DNA from: Candidatus Paenalcaligenes intestinipullorum
GTDB lineage: Bacteria; Pseudomonadota; Gammaproteobacteria; Burkholderiales; Burkholderiaceae_B
DNA: 9,653 bases
Direction of reading: 5' to 3'
Assembly (NCBI GenBank): GCA_019120675.1
Contig: DWUQ01000057.1
Location: forward strand, 1-9,653
The notes beneath the pieces were generated by a model. It searched no databases. It worked only from the letters and a program-made list of their open reading frames with translations, and had not been told where the DNA came from. Below are positions 1 to 6,477 of the stretch, in pieces (position 1 is the first letter of the stretch; each line of letters opens with the position of its first letter). The translations under genes and the position numbers were made by a program.

Positions 1-84
1 TTGTTCGTCGCAGTTTTAGTGTCGAAAATATCAATTTTTAGCAATGTATTTATAGTTAAAGGCTATAAGGCCCTCACGGTACGC

Positions 85-996
85 ATGCATACTCTTGAAA
101 ATTTCCTGTTAGCGGGGCTAGAAGTTCGGGCCAGTGTTTTTCATGTGGGACACTATTGCGACCACTGGGAGACTTCGTTGCAGGGGCAGGGTAAAGCAGG
201 CTTTCATGTGGTGCTATATGGTCCATGTTGGTTGCATTTTCCTCAGCGTCCTTCTGTGTGTCTGCACCCAGGGGAAGCGGTGTTTTTCCTGCGAGATGTG
301 CCACATGTGTTGTCACCCATTAGCGATGCGCCGGATTTTACGCAACCCTTGAAACGTCAGCTGATGCAAGCGCTTGGTTCTGGCTCAACGCAGGGAACAG
401 GACTGTTGTGTGGGTTTTTACGCTTTAAATCAGTATTAGCAGATTTTTGGCTGCGAGCCTTACCAGATACTTTGTATTTGTCTGGGTCGAGCTTAGGGTC
501 GGACACAGCATTAGTGGTTCAGCTGATTCAACAAGAGGCTCAATCGGGTGCTGCAATGAACACCTTAGTGCTGGAGCGGCTGATAGAGCTTTTGCTGTTT
601 TATCGACTGCGGGTTGTCACGCATCATCCAGAAGACGACAGTGGGGCCGGTTATGGTTTGTTGACGCTTGCCCAAGACCCACACTATAGCCAGTTGTTGG
701 TCGCCATCATGAATGCGCCGGCATACGAGTGGAGTGTGGACGACATGGCGGAGCAGTTGCATACATCGCGGGCGAGTTTTCATCGACGCTTTACCTTATT
801 GACCGGTATGACGCCTGCACAGTTATTGCTATTAGTACGGGTGCATCTAGCCAAGCCGTTGCTGTTGCAGGGGTTCAGTATTGAACACGTGGCCGATGAG
901 CTTGGCTATGGGTCAGCCGCTTCGTTTAGTGCTGCATTTAAGCGTGTGGAGCAGGTCACACCATCGGTCTGGCGCGAGCGGCAGAACACGGAATAG
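85..996 (+). CDS. AraC-family transcriptional regulator with N-terminal cupin sensor domain
   Basis: Predicted DNA-binding transcription factor of 303 residues. The C-terminal third carries the AraC double helix-turn-helix. The first helix pair covers about residues 216-237 (WSVDDMAEQLHTSRASFHRRF) and the second about 264-285 (FSIEHVADELGYGSAASFSAAF), followed by the usual tail TPSVWRER. The N-terminal half (about residues 15-115) looks like the cupin ligand-binding domain of this subfamily: a CDHWE segment, FHVVLYGPCWLHF, then an LHPGEAVFFLRDVPH strand turn. The frame is open back to base 1, but the first 28 codons are not AraC-like, so I chose ATG at 85. An AAGG at 67-70 is a weak, rather distant ribosome site, so an upstream start (TTG at 1 or outside the window) is possible. 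The gene converges on the dehydrogenase/reductase unit with about 30 bp between stops. Regulators of this type often sense small organic molecules; the ligand and target here are unknown. Confidence 0.9.
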   Translation: MHTLENFLLAGLEVRASVFHVGHYCDHWETSLQGQGKAGFHVVLYGPCWLHFPQRPSVCLHPGEAVFFLRDVPHVLSPISDAPDFTQPLKRQLMQALGSGSTQGTGLLCGFLRFKSVLADFWLRALPDTLYLSGSSLGSDTALVVQLIQQEAQSGAAMNTLVLERLIELLLFYRLRVVTHHPEDDSGAGYGLLTLAQDPHYSQLLVAIMNAPAYEWSVDDMAEQLHTSRASFHRRFTLLTGMTPAQLLLLVRVHLAKPLLLQGFSIEHVADELGYGSAASFSAAFKRVEQVTPSVWRERQNTE

Positions 997-1026
997 AACG
1001 CTTCTAAGGCGTCCCATTTACAGCTT

Positions 1027-2142
1027 TTAACTTGCCAGTACAGCTTTCAATTGGGCAACTGTGGGGGTCACAATGGGGATGAACTGCGCCTCACGCAATC
1101 GGCGCTGTGTTTGGGGGCGCGCGCCCGCTATAAAGCTAACCCCACCTTCGTTGGCGGATTCCAACGCTGACGCCTCACCGACCAGCTCAGCCAAAGCAAT
1201 GCGTAGAGTAAACAGCGCTTTGGGGTGGCTCAGAAAATGCTCGCTGGCGACACCGTCTAAGAGCGCTTGTCGTAAGGTGTTCAGACGCTCCTGGGCGGCC
1301 TGTGCTGCACGGAGCAAGACAGGCGCGGGGGCGGGATGGTGTCGAACCTGATGCAAGCAGCGTTGAATCAGACCCAAGCTCATGCTGCATTGCAATGCCA
1401 GAAACTTGGGGCGTACACGAGCAATGAACGCTGCGGCATCGTGATCCAGCAGTTGTGTGCGCGGATCAATAACCAGTCCATCGATGGTGAGCGCAGCCGT
1501 ATTGCTCGCTTGCAGCGCCACCAGCGCAATATCTGGACTGCGAGTTTGCCGTCGGTCGCTCGCAGCGATGACCGCGATAGCGGCCTGTTGATCGGGGGTC
1601 GCAATGGGTACTGCCACCACATAATTCTGTGGCCGTAGGTTGGTCAGCCAAGGTAGGCTTCCTTGCAAGCGCCAGGTGTGTTCGTCTTGGGCCGTGCTGC
1701 GCACGTGCAGCGTTTCCATTCCGCTCAGATATTTCAATGCGTTGGACAGCCCCGTGCTGCCGGCAATCTGACCCGATAACAAACTGGGCAGATAGCGCTC
1801 ACGTAAAGCAGTGCATGAGGTATGCAGCAAATACTCAATAAATGAACGCTGGCTCCAAAGCACAAAGGCGGCAGTCAACGAGTACTGAGCCACTTCTGCA
1901 ATGGCGTCAACAGCGTCCTCGAACTGGCTGTGGGCCACCCCTCCTGATGCTTCAGGCACCCCTAAGCCAAACACTTGCTCTGCCGCTAAGCGTGGCAGCA
2001 GCTCACTGGCCAGATTGCTGTGCGCATCCAGCTCCAGAGCTCGGTTCTCTAGCCACTCGGCAAACTCGTGTCCCACTCGACTGGGAGTGGGAGGTAATGC
2101 TGTGGTGATACCAGTGACTGAGGGGAGTGGGGTGGTGGTCAT
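1027..2142 (-). CDS. Acyl-CoA dehydrogenase-like flavoprotein
   Basis: A 371-residue protein with acyl-CoA dehydrogenase architecture: an all-helical N-terminal domain (FAEWLENRALELDAHSNLA, then LGVPEASGGVAHSQFEDA), a middle FAD/substrate beta domain (STGLSNAL, WRLQGSLPWLTNL, equivalent to the usual G-x-K-xW-I-T-N strand), and a helical C-terminal domain ending RRLREAQFIPIVTPTVAQLKAVL. Family members are FAD enzymes that oxidise or oxygenate acyl-thioesters or related compounds. The canonical end motif around EGT is absent and I cannot identify a catalytic glutamate, so the substrate is open and an atypical activity is possible. The frame extends upstream to a TTG at 2190, but ATG at 2142 gives the expected N-terminus; the ribosome site before it is poor (AGGG about 13 bases upstream). 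It lies 48 bp downstream of the glutathionyl-hydroquinone reductase on the same strand, so co-transcription is likely. Confidence 0.8.
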   Translation of the reverse strand: MTTTPLPSVTGITTALPPTPSRVGHEFAEWLENRALELDAHSNLASELLPRLAAEQVFGLGVPEASGGVAHSQFEDAVDAIAEVAQYSLTAAFVLWSQRSFIEYLLHTSCTALRERYLPSLLSGQIAGSTGLSNALKYLSGMETLHVRSTAQDEHTWRLQGSLPWLTNLRPQNYVVAVPIATPDQQAAIAVIAASDRRQTRSPDIALVALQASNTAALTIDGLVIDPRTQLLDHDAAAFIARVRPKFLALQCSMSLGLIQRCLHQVRHHPAPAPVLLRAAQAAQERLNTLRQALLDGVASEHFLSHPKALFTLRIALAELVGEASALESANEGGVSFIAGARPQTQRRLREAQFIPIVTPTVAQLKAVLAS

Positions 2143-2190
2143 GGTTGTTGGAGAGCCCTGAGCGAAGAATAAATGACAAAGAGAAAGCAA

Positions 2191-3168
2191 CTATGAAAAT
2201 AGGCGGGTGGGCGGACGATTTAAATCTTGAATCGGGCCCAGCGGTACGATGCCATTGGGGTTGATTTCTTTGTGACTACGATAATAGTGCTGTTTAATAT
2301 GAGTAAAGTTTACCGTGGCGGCAATGCCAGGGTGTTGGTAGAGCTCACGCATGTAATCCCATAGGTTAGGGTAGTCCATTACGCGTTTTAGGTTGCATTT
2401 AAAATGGCCGTAATACACGGGGTCAAAACGGATGAGCGTCGTAAATAACCGCCAATCGGCTTCGGTTAAGCGCTCCCCCAATAAATAGCGTTGCTGGCCT
2501 AGCTTAGTTTCCAGCTCGTCCAAGCAGGTAAAAAGCGTGCTGACTGCTTGCTCGTAGGCGGCTTGTGACGTAGCAAAGCCCGCTTTGTATACCCCGTTAT
2601 TTACCGCGTTGTAAATAGTATGATTGATGGCTTCAATATCCGGCAAGCACTCAGCGGGAGCATAGTCGCCTTCGTGGGCACCCAAATCATCAAAGGCGGA
2701 GTTCAACATGCGCATGATTTCTGCCGATTCGTTATTCACAATGGTGTTGCGCTTCAGATCCCACAATACGGGCACCGTCACGCGGCCCGAGTAATTGGAT
2801 TGGGCCTGCACATAGACTTGATATAGGTAGTGCGCTTGAAAAACTGGGTCGGCCACCACGCCTGGGCCAGACTCAAAGGTCCAGCCATGCTCGGCCATAT
2901 AGGGGTTTACGACCGAAACACTAATCATATTCTCTAGCCCCTTTAAGGCGCGCATAATTAATGTACGATGTGCCCACGGGCAGGCTAAGGAGACATATAA
3001 ATGATAACGCCCCGCTTCGGCAGCAAACCCACCATCGCCACTTGGGCCGGGGGCGCCATCGGGGGTAATCCAATTTCTGAACTGCGCCTCAGTTCGTATA
3101 AACTCACCACCAGTGCTGTCCGTGTCATACCACTGATCGTGCCAGTTACCGTCTATTAGTAGTCCCAT
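2191..3168 (-). CDS. yqjG: Glutathionyl-hydroquinone reductase (Xi-class glutathione S-transferase)
   Basis: Cytosolic enzyme of 325 residues that reduces glutathionyl-hydroquinones to hydroquinones, releasing oxidised glutathione. Diagnostic features are all present: the thioredoxin-fold active site SLACPWAHRTL with catalytic Cys63 in the CPWA motif, GW at 95-96, the glutathione-binding VPVLWD (132-137) and NNESAEIMR (145-153), and the Xi-class tyrosines around NNGVYKAGF (Tyr194), RFDPVYYGHFKCN (252-253) and HIKQHYYRSH (295-296). Length and residue numbering agree closely with E. coli YqjG. The ATG start is supported by a full AGGAGG four bases upstream. It is the first gene of a probable two-gene unit with the acyl-CoA dehydrogenase-like gene. 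The role is likely recycling of quinone-glutathione adducts formed from aromatic or chlorinated quinones or oxidised membrane quinones. Confidence 0.95.
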   Translation of the reverse strand: MGLLIDGNWHDQWYDTDSTGGEFIRTEAQFRNWITPDGAPGPSGDGGFAAEAGRYHLYVSLACPWAHRTLIMRALKGLENMISVSVVNPYMAEHGWTFESGPGVVADPVFQAHYLYQVYVQAQSNYSGRVTVPVLWDLKRNTIVNNESAEIMRMLNSAFDDLGAHEGDYAPAECLPDIEAINHTIYNAVNNGVYKAGFATSQAAYEQAVSTLFTCLDELETKLGQQRYLLGERLTEADWRLFTTLIRFDPVYYGHFKCNLKRVMDYPNLWDYMRELYQHPGIAATVNFTHIKQHYYRSHKEINPNGIVPLGPIQDLNRPPTRLFS

Positions 3169-3172
3169 GTCG

Positions 3173-3178
3173 CCTCCT
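3173..3178 (-). promoter_or_regulatory. Strong ribosome binding site of yqjG
   Basis: On the minus strand the sequence reads AGGAGG, a perfect Shine-Dalgarno core, four bases before the ATG at 3168. It fixes the start of the reductase. The spacing is shorter than the common 5-9 bases. Confidence 0.75.
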
Positions 3179-3260
3179 GATGAGTGATGAAATCCATGAG
3201 TAGTGGCTGTTGGTTAAAAGCTGACTGCTCTATTAGGCCATCTTATACCATGCGACCGCT

Positions 3261-3274
3261 GGACAGCGTTGTCC
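3261..3274. promoter_or_regulatory. Candidate operator, inverted repeat GGACA-N4-TGTCC
   Basis: Perfect 5-bp arms separated by GCGT, about 95 bp upstream of the yqjG start. On the minus strand a TATAAG (3242-3247) could act as a -10 element; its -35 region would fall near 3264-3271, inside this symmetric site, but no good -35 hexamer is visible. The site is placed where a repressor or activator of the reductase/dehydrogenase unit could bind. This rests on symmetry and position only. Confidence 0.25.
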
Positions 3275-3365
3275 TAGTTTTGCTGGCCTCATTGCAAGGA
3301 TGGCTCATTACCATTAGTTAAGATAACAACGCTTTGTTTACTGATGAGAATCTCTGTTTGAGCAA

Positions 3366-3432
3366 GAGCACCTTGCCCTTAGGTTAGGTTCCGGCCCTCG
3401 TCCAAGTCACCTAACCTAAGGGCAAGGCGCTC
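3366..3432. repeat. Long intergenic inverted repeat (23-bp arms, 21-nt loop)
   Basis: Left arm 3366-3388 and right arm 3410-3432 are reverse complements at 22 of 23 positions. The single exception (A3370 opposite C3428) becomes a U:G wobble if the minus strand is transcribed, so a minus-strand RNA could pair along the whole arm. The arms carry CTTGCCCTTAGGTTAGG and its complement. There is no T-run directly after either arm, so it is not a classical intrinsic terminator. It lies between the tRNA terminator and yqjG, both minus strand. It may be a REP/MITE-like dispersed palindrome, an RNA processing hairpin or a protein-binding site. Confidence 0.7.
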
Positions 3433-3481
3433 TACGGGGGCATGGTGTGATTAATCCTGTGTAATAACGGCCATCACTGCT

Positions 3482-3502
3482 CATGGTGTAGGGTCCACCA
3501 TG
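3482..3502. repeat. Small inverted repeat CATGGTG-N7-CACCATG
   Basis: Perfect 7-bp arms (3482-3488 and 3496-3502) around TAGGGTC. The left arm with its next base (CATGGTGT) also occurs as a direct copy at 3441-3448, 41 bp away. No gene starts here. Function unknown; possibly a protein-binding site or part of the repeat-rich intergenic element next to it. Confidence 0.4.
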
Positions 3503-3533
3503 GCACATATACGTCACACTGTGAAGCGGACGC

Positions 3534-3562
3534 AAAAAAGCCACCCTTTAGGTGGCTTTTTT
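3534..3562 (-). terminator. Rho-independent terminator of the tRNA gene (bidirectional in form)
   Basis: The stem GCCACC / GGTGGC with a 5-base loop is flanked by six A's on one side and six T's on the other. It sits about 23 bases past the tRNA 3' end on the minus strand, so it most likely ends the tRNA transcript. The A-tract/T-tract symmetry means it would also work for plus-strand transcription. A smaller hairpin, CCCTG-N6-CAGGG (3564-3579), lies between it and the tRNA. Confidence 0.9.
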
Positions 3563-3585
3563 GCCCTGATTTAACAGGGGAATTC

Positions 3586-3662
<77 letters not shown>

Positions 3663-3671
3663 AAGAACGTT

Positions 3672-3701
3672 ACTATACCACTAAGTTTTTAAAAAGCGCA
3701 A
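3672..3701 (-). promoter_or_regulatory. Sigma-70-type promoter of the tRNA gene
   Basis: On the minus strand, TTGCGC (-35, 3701-3696) is followed after 18 bases by TATAGT (-10, 3677-3672). The tRNA begins 9 bases after the -10 element, so the 5' leader would be only a few nucleotides. An A/T-rich tract lies in the spacer and just upstream of the -35. Confidence 0.7.
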
Positions 3702-3731
3702 GCACTTTTTAACACAACAGCATAAAAAGCA

Positions 3732-5735
3732 TTAGGTCCTGGTGTCGTCATCGAGCTTTTGCTCGCTCACGGTGGACTGTCGCTGATTATCAAGGCTCTC
3801 AGAGGCATTAGTAACAGGGGATTTGCTATGAGGCGATTCCTTCGTTTGGGTAGGGTACGGTTCTTGTTCTTGTTCTTGTTCCTGTTCGACGACAGTAGTT
3901 TGCCCATGCGGGTCAATACTGGCATCGGTAGGCTCGTTAACAGCAGAGGCCTCGGTCGAAGCCTGTGCCACCGTCTCGATTTCTTGGGTCGCAGCCGCCT
4001 CAGCCGTTAAGGAGTCAGGGTGTGTTTTAGGTACGGTCTCCTTGGGGTGCTCGGCTTCGTCGTCACGTGGCTTTACTGTGGGCTTAGGGCGTTGTTTGGG
4101 TCCGAGGCCTGACAAGGCAGCACTTAGGCTGTAAAGCGGCTCAAAAGACTCCGCTTGTGCCATGGGCCAAGCAGTACGGTAAATGGTGTGGCGGAATTTT
4201 TCTTCCAGCAACTCGCCCTTTTCCATATCGGGAAATAGAGCAGACAGCACACGAATCTCACCATTTTCTAAGCGACGCGCGATATGGTGGGGGCGTAGCT
4301 CATTGGGGTGCTGCAAGCCTGCAGCTTCCAGCAAATGACTGAGCGCGGCCAAGGTGGCATCATGATAGTTCGCTACCCGTATGGATTTATCCCCCACCAC
4401 AAGGCCTTCTTGGCGTTTGGGGTCTTGGGTGGTGACCCCAGTTGGGCACAAGCCGGTATGACAGGTCAGCGCCTGAATACAGCCCACGGCAAACATAAAG
4501 CCGCGCGCGCTGTTGCACCAATCGGCTCCCAGCGCCATGATGCGCGCCATATCAAAGGCACTGATAATTTTGCCTGAGGCGCCTAGGCGGATTTGCTCAC
4601 GCAGCCCAATCCCCACTAACGTGTTGTGAACTAAGCGCAACCCTTCGCGTAAGGGGGTGCCCACATGGTCGATGAACTCAACCGGTGCAGCTCCTGTACC
4701 GCCCTCGGCACCATCCACCACAATGAAATCAGGTGTAATGCCAGTTTTAAGCATTGCCTTAGCAATGGCAAACCACTCCCAAGGGTGACCAATGACCAGC
4801 TTGATACCGACTGGCTTACCGCCAGAAAGCTCGCGCAACTGCTGGATAAATTCCATCAGCTCAATCGGGGTGCTAAAGGCGCTGTGCTGGGCCGGCGACA
4901 GACAGTCTTGCCAGGCGGGCACTTCGCGTGCAGCGGCAATTTCTGGGGTGACTTTCGACGCGGGTAAAATTCCCCCTTGCCCAGGTTTAGCCCCTTGAGA
5001 CAACTTGATCTCAATCATTTTTACGTTGTCTTGTTGCGCACGTTGCGCAAAGCGCTCTGGAGAAAAGTTACCCTTCTCATCGCGGCAACCAAAGTAGCCC
5101 GAGCCGATATTCCAGATCAGATCGCCACCGTACATTTCATGGTAACGGCTGATGCCGCCTTCGCCCGTATCGTGAGCAAAGCCGCTCAAATGTGCACCTT
5201 TATTTAGCGCCATCACCGCATTGGCGGAGAGGGCACCAAAGCTCATGGCGGAAATATTAAATACCGACAAAGAATATGGCTGAGTGCAGCGAGGCCCGCC
5301 GACTAACGTGCGAAAGTTCGCATCCGTAATTTTGCTGGGATGCAGAGACTGATTCATCCACTCGTAACCATGACTGTAAACGTCAAATTGCGTGCCAAAG
5401 GGCTGTTTGTCGTCTTCTTTTTTAGCGCGTCGATACACGAGTGAGCGGTCCGCACGAGAAAAAGGCAGTTGTTGGGTATCGCTTTCAATGAAGTATTGCC
5501 GAATTTCTGGACGAATCGATTCAAATAAAAAACGCAGATTACCAATGACAGGGTAGTTGCGCCGTATCGCATGATGACTTTGGCTGAGGTCGACAAAGCC
5601 TAAAATGCTTAGCGCCAAAAACGGCACGGCTAAAATTAGCCACCATGCGCTAACCAGCAGGCTGAAGGCTAAAAAAACCACGGTGCCCACGAGCACCACA
5701 TATAAAGCCGTGTACCGCGTCAAAAATCGATGCAT
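3732..5735 (-). CDS. Membrane-anchored FMN-binding glutamate synthase-family protein with low-complexity tail
   Basis: A 667-residue protein related to the synthase domain of glutamate synthase (GltB2-type). Residues about 9-50 form one or two hydrophobic helices that should anchor it in the inner membrane. The TIM-barrel FMN domain covers about residues 145-480: ISAMSFGALS (161-170), GEGGISRYH (191-199), KPGQGGILP (250-258), VVDGAEGGTGAAP (339-351), and CX5CX4C with Cys419, Cys425 and Cys430 (CIQALTCHTGLCPTGV), the pattern that binds a 3Fe-4S cluster. The amidotransferase domain of full glutamate synthase is absent, as in the rest of this family, so ammonia-independent or other redox roles are possible and the substrate is unproven. 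From about residue 545 the protein becomes a roughly 120-residue acidic, P/T/S/E/Q-rich tail, probably disordered, with a QEQEQEQE run. The start ATG has GGGAG six bases upstream (5746-5742). The gene stands alone between the tRNA and a divergent methyltransferase gene. Confidence 0.9.
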   Translation of the reverse strand: MHRFLTRYTALYVVLVGTVVFLAFSLLVSAWWLILAVPFLALSILGFVDLSQSHHAIRRNYPVIGNLRFLFESIRPEIRQYFIESDTQQLPFSRADRSLVYRRAKKEDDKQPFGTQFDVYSHGYEWMNQSLHPSKITDANFRTLVGGPRCTQPYSLSVFNISAMSFGALSANAVMALNKGAHLSGFAHDTGEGGISRYHEMYGGDLIWNIGSGYFGCRDEKGNFSPERFAQRAQQDNVKMIEIKLSQGAKPGQGGILPASKVTPEIAAAREVPAWQDCLSPAQHSAFSTPIELMEFIQQLRELSGGKPVGIKLVIGHPWEWFAIAKAMLKTGITPDFIVVDGAEGGTGAAPVEFIDHVGTPLREGLRLVHNTLVGIGLREQIRLGASGKIISAFDMARIMALGADWCNSARGFMFAVGCIQALTCHTGLCPTGVTTQDPKRQEGLVVGDKSIRVANYHDATLAALSHLLEAAGLQHPNELRPHHIARRLENGEIRVLSALFPDMEKGELLEEKFRHTIYRTAWPMAQAESFEPLYSLSAALSGLGPKQRPKPTVKPRDDEAEHPKETVPKTHPDSLTAEAAATQEIETVAQASTEASAVNEPTDASIDPHGQTTVVEQEQEQEQEPYPTQTKESPHSKSPVTNASESLDNQRQSTVSEQKLDDDTRT
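3861..3887 (-). repeat. In-frame hexanucleotide repeat encoding the Gln-Glu run
   Basis: On the plus strand three exact TTCTTG units are followed by TTCCTG and TTC. On the coding strand this gives alternating Gln-Glu codons in the tail of the glutamate synthase-family protein. Because the unit is 6 bp, copy-number change would lengthen or shorten the QE run without altering the frame. Confidence 0.8.
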
Positions 5736-5841
5736 ATAAAGCTCCCTAGCGACGAAAGTAATATTCGTCTTACACTATAACGCTGCTTATGGAGCGGAGC
5801 GAGTTTTGTCGCTGTTTCCGTCTTTTTTGAGGGTAAAGTCT
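5736..5841. promoter_or_regulatory. Divergent promoter region between the glutamate synthase-family gene and the methyltransferase gene
   Basis: This gap of about 105 bp must hold the start signals for both divergent genes. A minus-strand TATAGT at 5779-5774 is a good -10 candidate for the glutamate synthase-family gene, but no matching -35 is evident. For the plus strand the overlapping TATAAC (5776-5781) is a candidate -10, also without a clear -35. Overlapping -10 elements would make the two promoters compete. GGAG at 5791-5794 and 5796-5799 precede an alternative TTG start at 5806. Confidence 0.35.
5829..5833 (+). promoter_or_regulatory. Ribosome binding site deciding the methyltransferase start
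   Basis: GAGGG lies 8 bases before the ATG at 5842, a better combination than the TTG at 5806 with its GGAG. The protein beginning at 5842 (MFLKDVEFATMYREHF) also looks like the normal N-terminus of this methyltransferase group. Confidence 0.6.
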
Positions 5842-6347
5842 ATGTTTTTGAAGGATGTGGAGTTTGCCACGATGTACCGTGAGCATTTTGCCGCAGTAGG
5901 ACGTGGTCGTACGCCAGTGAGCAAATGGGAGGCCAAGGCCGCAGCCATGACGCTTGATTCCGTGGCAGAAACCTCTATGGATCCTTATCTGGTTCAGCTT
6001 TTAGCCTTGATGGCGTTAGAACCAAGCGATACGGTGTTGGATGTGGGTTGTGGCAGTGGGAGCTTGGCAGTAGCGATGGCGGCACAGGCTAAAGCGGTGT
6101 ATGCACTGGATTACAGCCCGACTATGCTGGCTCATGTTCAAGCGCGTGCCGCTCAGCAAAGTATAAATACTATTCATACTATCGAAAAAGACTGGTACGA
6201 GCCGTGGGACGAGGTGCCCATGTGTGAGGTGGCAGTGGCCTCACGGTCGAGCTTAGTGGAAGACATGGCGGCTGCGGTAATTAAACTGAGCCAAAAAGCC
6301 CGGCGTCGTGTATGGCTAACTTACCCTACCGATCGGCAGTTCGGGCC

Positions 6348-6354
6348 CCCAAAG
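6348..6354 (+). other. Candidate -1 frameshift heptamer C_CCA_AAG
   Basis: In the upstream methyltransferase frame the codons are ggg ccc cca aag, so the last C of ccc plus cca aag forms X_XXY_YYZ in the correct phase. Slippage by one base re-pairs the two tRNAs with CCC and AAA and enters the frame encoding the conserved C-terminus. X_XXA_AAG sites are an established class of bacterial slippery sequences. No strong Shine-Dalgarno-like stimulator is visible upstream. Confidence 0.45.
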
Positions 6355-6366
6355 GTGAGGGTGGTG

Positions 6367-6390
6367 CCGCACATCCATTGGGGATGCCGG
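6367..6390 (+). other. Hairpin 12 nt downstream of the slippery heptamer
   Basis: CATCC (6372-6376) pairs with GGATG (6382-6386) around a 5-base loop. The stem is extended by CCG (6367-6369) with CGG (6388-6390) across a small internal loop. A stem 3' of a slippery site is a typical frameshift stimulator, but this one is modest and its spacing is longer than the usual 5-9 bases. Confidence 0.3.
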
Positions 6391-6477
6391 AGTATTTTTA
6401 TGTGCCCGCGATTTTGCATCAGTTGGGTGTGCAAGCGACCGTGCAGTTTATTGAGGCGGCGCACCGATGGGCGGTAA

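Noticed and set aside
1..84. N-terminal extension of the AraC regulator from TTG at base 1
   Set aside because: The 28 extra residues do not resemble the family and there is an ATG at 85 at the usual domain start; the window edge prevents a firm decision.
997..1026. Terminator hairpin between the convergent regulator and dehydrogenase genes
   Set aside because: Only a 4-bp ACGC/GCGT pairing with a possible bulged extension is present and no T-run follows.
1061..2161. Several plus-strand open frames opposite the dehydrogenase-like gene
   Set aside because: They overlap a clear family-matching gene on the other strand, have no supported starts and encode arginine/cysteine-rich sequence typical of antisense frames.
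3366..3432. Intrinsic terminator or transposon end
   Set aside because: No T-run follows either arm, and no target-site duplication or transposase gene is visible nearby.
3861..3887. Hexanucleotide repeat as an on/off phase-variation switch
   Set aside because: The unit is a multiple of three, so copy-number change cannot shift the frame; only the length of the QE run would change.
3759..5207. Plus-strand open frames opposite the glutamate synthase-family gene
   Set aside because: They lie antisense to well-conserved barrel motifs or to the low-complexity tail; the FLFLFLF run is only the complement of the QE repeat.
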